Positions 60,560 through 64,000 of a stretch of 64,000 bases of DNA are shown one piece after another (position 1 is the first letter of the stretch; every line of letters begins with the position of its first letter). Source of the DNA: Thermoplasmatales archaeon BRNA1 (GTDB lineage Archaea; Thermoplasmatota; Thermoplasmata; Methanomassiliicoccales; Methanomethylophilaceae); assembly GCA_000350305.1 (NCBI GenBank), contig CP002916.1, forward strand, positions 62,001-126,000, in the 5' to 3' direction. The position numbers were made by a program, and so were the translations under genes. The notes under the pieces are model-generated. The model was given only the letters and a program-made list of their open reading frames with translations. It had not been told where the DNA came from and searched no databases.

Positions 60560-61432
60560 AGGCTTCACCTCGACCGCCATGTCGCGGTTGATGAGGACCT
60601 GTGCCAGATTCTCCGGCATGAGTACCACGTCCTCCTTGCGGAGGGTATAGTTCTGAGTGGATCCCGCAAAGGTAGGGATGCCGTCCGCGGTCACGCGGAT
60701 CATGAGCATGCCCTTCTCCCTGTAATCGGGGGCGGCGGTATCTGAGGGGGCATTTTCCCCGACGGGTTCCGCCGCCGCGGGAGGGACGTCGAGCTCGTCC
60801 GCAGGGATGTCCCGGAACTCCTCCTCGGAGAAGTCGGGTTCGTCCTCAATGGGGAAGTCCTCCTCGTCCGCGGGGGGAATGGCGGGCTCCTCGGTCCGCG
60901 ATCCCTCAACGGGGAACTCCTCCGCGGTCACGGGAGGCACGGCGGTATCCTCCTCGGCAGGCCCATCCTCTGCGACGGGCGCCGGTGCGGGTTTGGGGGA
61001 GGGAGCGGCGGAGATGTCCGGGGAAATGTACTTCTGGGTGCCGTTGAGGCGCTTGAAGATGTCCTTCTGCTCCTTGCAGAGCGCCAGGACCCTATCGAAG
61101 AAGGTGCGCTCCTCTTCGGTGAGCTTGTCGATAGGCACGTCGGCGCCCTCGGAAGCGCGCGACGCCAGGTTGAGGATCTTCTTCGTGCGTATGCTGACTA
61201 TCCTCTGGCTGTTCTCCATGCACGATTTGCGGCGCTGGTTGAGCCCCTCGGCGATGATGGAATCCGGGTCCTTGGAGAGAAGGTTGGAATACTCCGTTTT
61301 CAGGACCTTCTGATGGGTTGCCATGGCCTTGTAGAGGTCCCTCCTGACCGTTGTCAATCCGGGAGATTTGGTCTCCATGCGGATTATCGCCGATATCTCG
61401 TCGTCGGTCATCGGACCGTTCTCTTCGCCCAT
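60551..61432 (-). CDS. GINS replication complex subunit (Gins51-like)
   Basis: About 293 residues with an ATG at 61432, chosen because a TATA-like GATAAAAAC lies about 22-30 bases before it; an ATG at 61477 is also open. N-terminal helical A domain: LYKAMATHQKVLKTEYSNLL, KILNLASR, LTEEERTFFDRVLAL. Then about 100 residues of Pro/Glu/Ala-rich linker. B domain at the end: RVTADGIPTFAGSTQNYTLR, EDVVLMPENLAQVLINRDMA. GINS joins MCM helicase and Cdc45/RecJ at the replication fork. Call rests on the B domain. Confidence 0.78.
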   Translation of the reverse strand: MGEENGPMTDDEISAIIRMETKSPGLTTVRRDLYKAMATHQKVLKTEYSNLLSKDPDSIIAEGLNQRRKSCMENSQRIVSIRTKKILNLASRASEGADVPIDKLTEEERTFFDRVLALCKEQKDIFKRLNGTQKYISPDISAAPSPKPAPAPVAEDGPAEEDTAVPPVTAEEFPVEGSRTEEPAIPPADEEDFPIEDEPDFSEEEFRDIPADELDVPPAAAEPVGENAPSDTAAPDYREKGMLMIRVTADGIPTFAGSTQNYTLRKEDVVLMPENLAQVLINRDMAVEVKPSP

Positions 61433-61512
61433 CGGAACATCATGCAATCCGCCGTTTTTATCTTCTTCGCCCTTCACGAAAAAATGTTATTCCGCGGGGT
61501 CGTTCTAGGGTC

Positions 61513-61809
61513 ATGGAACTGGCGGACGTGTCGCGTAGGAAGGACGGTGCCGTGGAGGTGGACGTCCTCGTATCCCCGAAGGCATCGCGCTCGGGCATAG
61601 GCGGCATCGACGAGTGGAGGAAGCGTCTCATCGTCAAGGTCAGGGCGCCGCCGGTGGAAGGCAAGGCGAACAAGGAGGTCGCAGACGTTTTCTCCGAGGT
61701 CACCGGCTGCCGCGCGGCGGTCACCTCGGGCATGACCTCCCATCAGAAGACGGTCACCATAACGGGGGATCCGGACGATATATGCGCAAGGCTTCAGAAG
61801 ACGTTATGA
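61513..61809 (+). CDS. DUF167 (YggU-like) protein
   Basis: 98 residues from the ATG at 61513. VDVLVSPKASRSGIGGIDEW, LIVKVRAPPVEGKANKEVAD and GMTSHQKTVTI are the DUF167 signatures. Function unknown; small alpha/beta fold. Overlaps the Toprim gene by ATGA. Confidence 0.92.
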   Translation: MELADVSRRKDGAVEVDVLVSPKASRSGIGGIDEWRKRLIVKVRAPPVEGKANKEVADVFSEVTGCRAAVTSGMTSHQKTVTITGDPDDICARLQKTL

Positions 61810-62201
61810 ACGACGATGTCCGCCTGGAGGAGGTCCTCAAGGTCCTGGAGAGGCTGAAGGAACTCTCCGCCGACCACATCCTCCTGATCGAAGGGGCCAA
61901 GGACAGGGAGGCTCTGGCACATGTGGGGATTGACGGGGACATGTTCCAGATCCAGTCCGGAGGAGGCCCCATCAAGGCAGCCGAATACGTCGAATCGCAC
62001 GGCGGGAAAGCGGTGATCCTCACAGATTGGGACCGCAGGGGAGGATCCCTGTGCAGACAGCTCAGGGATATCCTCGGACGCGATAACCCCGACATCGACT
62101 GCCAGGTCAGAGAGGACCTCGCCACCCTCACCAGGCACTACATCAAGGACATCGAATCCGTCGACAGCCTGGTGGACAGGCTGTCCGGCACCACGTTTTA
62201 A
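61806..62201 (+). CDS. Small Toprim-domain protein
   Basis: 131 residues from the ATG at 61806. Toprim: ILLIEGAKDREALAHVGI with catalytic Glu near 28 and AVILTDWDRRGGSL with DxD near 75. Similar to archaeal small primase-like / RNase M5-like proteins. Translationally coupled to DUF167; thymidylate kinase follows in 25 bases. Confidence 0.85.
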   Translation: MNDDVRLEEVLKVLERLKELSADHILLIEGAKDREALAHVGIDGDMFQIQSGGGPIKAAEYVESHGGKAVILTDWDRRGGSLCRQLRDILGRDNPDIDCQVREDLATLTRHYIKDIESVDSLVDRLSGTTF

Positions 62202-62226
62202 TCCCTCGAGACCATATCGAGGGAGG

Positions 62227-62823
62227 ATGAAAGGCAGGTTCATCGTCCTCGAGGGGATAGACGGGTCGGGAAAGACCACTCTCGCCAAGAGGCTCGCCGC
62301 CGATGCGGGCGATGCCTGGGTGACCTTCGAGCCCACCGACGGGAAGATCGGCTCCGCCCTCCGTTCGGGGGAGTACGGGGACATCCCGCCTGCCGCCGAA
62401 GCGCTGCTTTTCGCCGCCGACCGCTCCATCCACACGGCGGAGATCGCCAAGGCCCTCGACGGGGGTAGATGGGTGATCTGCGACCGCTACATGGGATCCA
62501 CCGTGGCATACCAGTCCGCGTCCATGGGCGATTCCGCCGACTGGGATTGGCTGGTATCCATGCAGAAGGATGCCGTCATCCAGCCCGACGCGGTGATCCT
62601 CCTCGACATGGACCCGGAGGTCAGTATGTCGAGGGTGGGCAACCGCGGGGAGGAGCTCAGCCGCTTCGAGAAGCTGGAGTTCCAGAGGCGCGTGAGGGAC
62701 GCATACCTGCGTCTGGCACAGATGTTCGGCTACATAGTCATAGATGCCTCCAAGGACGCAGACAGCGTCTATGAGGAGGCGGTTTCGGCACTGAAAGGGA
62801 GGGGTTTATTTGCATCCGAGTGA
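62227..62823 (+). CDS. tmk: Thymidylate kinase
   Basis: 198 residues. It phosphorylates dTMP to dTDP. P-loop VLEGIDGSGKTTLAKRLA near 7-24, DRYMGSTVAYQ near 86 (DR-Y motif), LLDMDPEVSMSRV near 125 and lid region GEELSRFEKLEFQRRVRDAY. Its end overlaps the coaBC start by 14 bases. Confidence 0.95.
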   Translation: MKGRFIVLEGIDGSGKTTLAKRLAADAGDAWVTFEPTDGKIGSALRSGEYGDIPPAAEALLFAADRSIHTAEIAKALDGGRWVICDRYMGSTVAYQSASMGDSADWDWLVSMQKDAVIQPDAVILLDMDPEVSMSRVGNRGEELSRFEKLEFQRRVRDAYLRLAQMFGYIVIDASKDADSVYEEAVSALKGRGLFASE

Positions 62824-64000
62824 GGAGATTTACCGCGAGAAGAGCAACAAACTGATGGGGAAGACGATAGTGGTAGGGATCACCGGCAGCATCGCAGCCG
62901 TCGACAGCTTCCATCTTATCAGGGAGCTCGTGAAGAACGGGGCCAAGGTCGTCCCCGTGATGACGCAGGCCGCCACTAGGCTGTCCGCCCCGGACGCCAT
63001 CGAGTTCGCGTCCGGAATGAAGCCCATCACCGAGATCACCGGGCAGTGCGAGCACATCAAGTACCTGGGGAGCCCGTCCGATGCCGACCTGTTCCTGATC
63101 TATCCCTGCACCGCAAACACCATCTCCAAGATGGCCAACGGAATCGATGACAGCCCCGTCACCACCATGGCCACCGTCGCCCTGGGAAGCAGGACCCCCG
63201 TCGCCATCGCCCCCGCCATGCACGGCTACATGATGGAGAACCCCGCCGTCGAGAAGAACCTGGAGACCCTAGCGGAGTGGGGGGTTAACATCATCGGCCC
63301 CCACATCGACAGGGAGAGGGCGAAGGTCGCATCCGTGAACGAGGTCGTCGCATGGGCCATCAGGCTGCTCTCCAAGGACGATCTCATCGGAAAGAAGATC
63401 CTCATCATCGGGGGCCGCAGCGAGGAGCCCATGGATTCCATGCGTCTCATCACCAACCGCTCCACCGGCCTCATGGCGGTATCCCTGGCACAGTCCGCTT
63501 TCGAGAGAGGGGCGGAGGTCGAGTTGTGGATGGGCGCATCGAGCGTCCCCATGCCCGACTACATCCCCGTTAGGAGATACGGCACCGTGGACGACCTCAT
63601 CGGCCTGCTGAAGGACATCGACCACGACGTGGTCATCGTCCCCGCGGCGCTGGCGGATTTTGCGCCCGAGAGCGTCTTCGACGGGAAGATCCCCAGCGAG
63701 AAGGGTTTCAGCATGAAGCTCAGGTCCGTTCCGAAGGTCCTCCCGCTGATCAGGGAGAAGTGCTCCTACGTCATCGGATACAAGGCGGAGTCCGGACTCT
63801 CCGGGGACAGGCTCATCGCCAGGGCGAGGGAGCGCCTAGAGCAGTACGACCTCGTAGCGGTCGTCGCCAACGATGTCGATGCCGCCGGCAAGACCTCCGC
63901 GTCCATGCACCTGGTCACCAAGAACGATGTCCGCAACATCACCGGGACCAAGCCGGTCATATCCGAAGGCATCCTGAACTTCGTCGCAGAGAACCTATGA
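62810..64000 (+). CDS. coaBC: Bifunctional phosphopantothenoylcysteine decarboxylase / phosphopantothenate--cysteine ligase
   Basis: 396 residues, complete; the stop is the last codon of the window. TTG start at 62810 with GGGAGGGG 6-13 bases upstream; alternatives are the internal Met (MGKTIVVG). CoaC half: VGITGSIAAVDSFHLIREL, AIAPAMHGYM and a Cys in YPCTANTISKMANG. CoaB half from about 195: ILIIGGRSEEPMDSMRLITN, STGLMAVSLAQ, with Lys KIPSEKG near 285. Makes 4'-phosphopantetheine from phosphopantothenate, so it works after the ligase at 2008-2757. Confidence 0.95.
   Translation: MHPSEEIYREKSNKLMGKTIVVGITGSIAAVDSFHLIRELVKNGAKVVPVMTQAATRLSAPDAIEFASGMKPITEITGQCEHIKYLGSPSDADLFLIYPCTANTISKMANGIDDSPVTTMATVALGSRTPVAIAPAMHGYMMENPAVEKNLETLAEWGVNIIGPHIDRERAKVASVNEVVAWAIRLLSKDDLIGKKILIIGGRSEEPMDSMRLITNRSTGLMAVSLAQSAFERGAEVELWMGASSVPMPDYIPVRRYGTVDDLIGLLKDIDHDVVIVPAALADFAPESVFDGKIPSEKGFSMKLRSVPKVLPLIREKCSYVIGYKAESGLSGDRLIARARERLEQYDLVAVVANDVDAAGKTSASMHLVTKNDVRNITGTKPVISEGILNFVAENL

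Overview
The window looks like a chromosomal segment of a methanogenic archaeon, most likely a host-associated member of the Methanomassiliicoccales (Thermoplasmata). Archaeal informational genes (L7Ae, S28e, L24e, S6e, aIF5B, aIF2-gamma, GINS), the archaeal CoA enzyme 4-phosphopantoate--beta-alanine ligase, a methanogenesis-marker-8 (DUF2099) protein and a corrinoid protein point to a methanogen. The core genes are GC-rich with strong G/C third positions, many starts are preceded by TATA boxes at leaderless spacing, and start codons often overlap stops (ATGA). The genus is inference.

Region 1 (1-36 kb) is a surface-glycan locus. It opens with a GT4 glycosyltransferase, adenosylhomocysteinase and a CoA gene. 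Then comes a 2-aminoethylphosphonate (AEP) module: a PEP mutase with a fused cytidylyltransferase domain, phosphonopyruvate decarboxylase, a cytidylyltransferase-AEP transaminase fusion, and a divergent LicD-type transferase. Next are sugar-nucleotide genes: two divergent copies of a UDP-glucuronate decarboxylase/UDP-sugar dehydrogenase pair (one wrecked by insertion sequences), an RfbH-type PLP/[2Fe-2S] 3-dehydrase, a YerE-like ThDP enzyme, an SDR, an aldolase, a HAD phosphatase, UDP-galactopyranose mutase and glucose-1-phosphate cytidylyltransferase. GT2, GT-C and GT87-like transferases and a Wzx-type flippase complete it. Several members are broken by insertion sequences or single-base frameshifts.

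Region 2 (36.6-38.6 kb) is a two-gene AAA-ATPase/TOPRIM-like pair that looks like an anti-phage system. Region 3 (38.6-45.4 kb) is a translation cluster: L7Ae-S28e-L24e-NDK, aIF5B, S6e, aIF2-gamma and a PIN nuclease. It is interrupted by an AT-rich Fic gene bracketed by arrays of 9-10 bp repeats. The L7Ae leader carries a candidate kink-turn. Region 4 (45.4-52 kb) holds methanogen and housekeeping genes: marker 8, cyclophilin, a corrinoid protein, prephenate dehydrogenase, an Fe-S protein and an MFS transporter.

Region 5 (52.1-59.2 kb) is an integration hot spot at a tRNA-Lys gene. Three copies of the tRNA 3' end delimit a 5.2 kb integrative element (HUH-like Rep, hairpin-rich candidate origin, type II restriction-modification pair, AbrB-like regulator, tyrosine integrase) and a 1.8 kb neighbour carrying an AbiE toxin-antitoxin pair. 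Region 6 (59.2-64 kb) returns to core genes: CBS protein, MBL hydrolase, GINS, DUF167, Toprim, thymidylate kinase and CoaBC. No rRNA or CRISPR array was seen.
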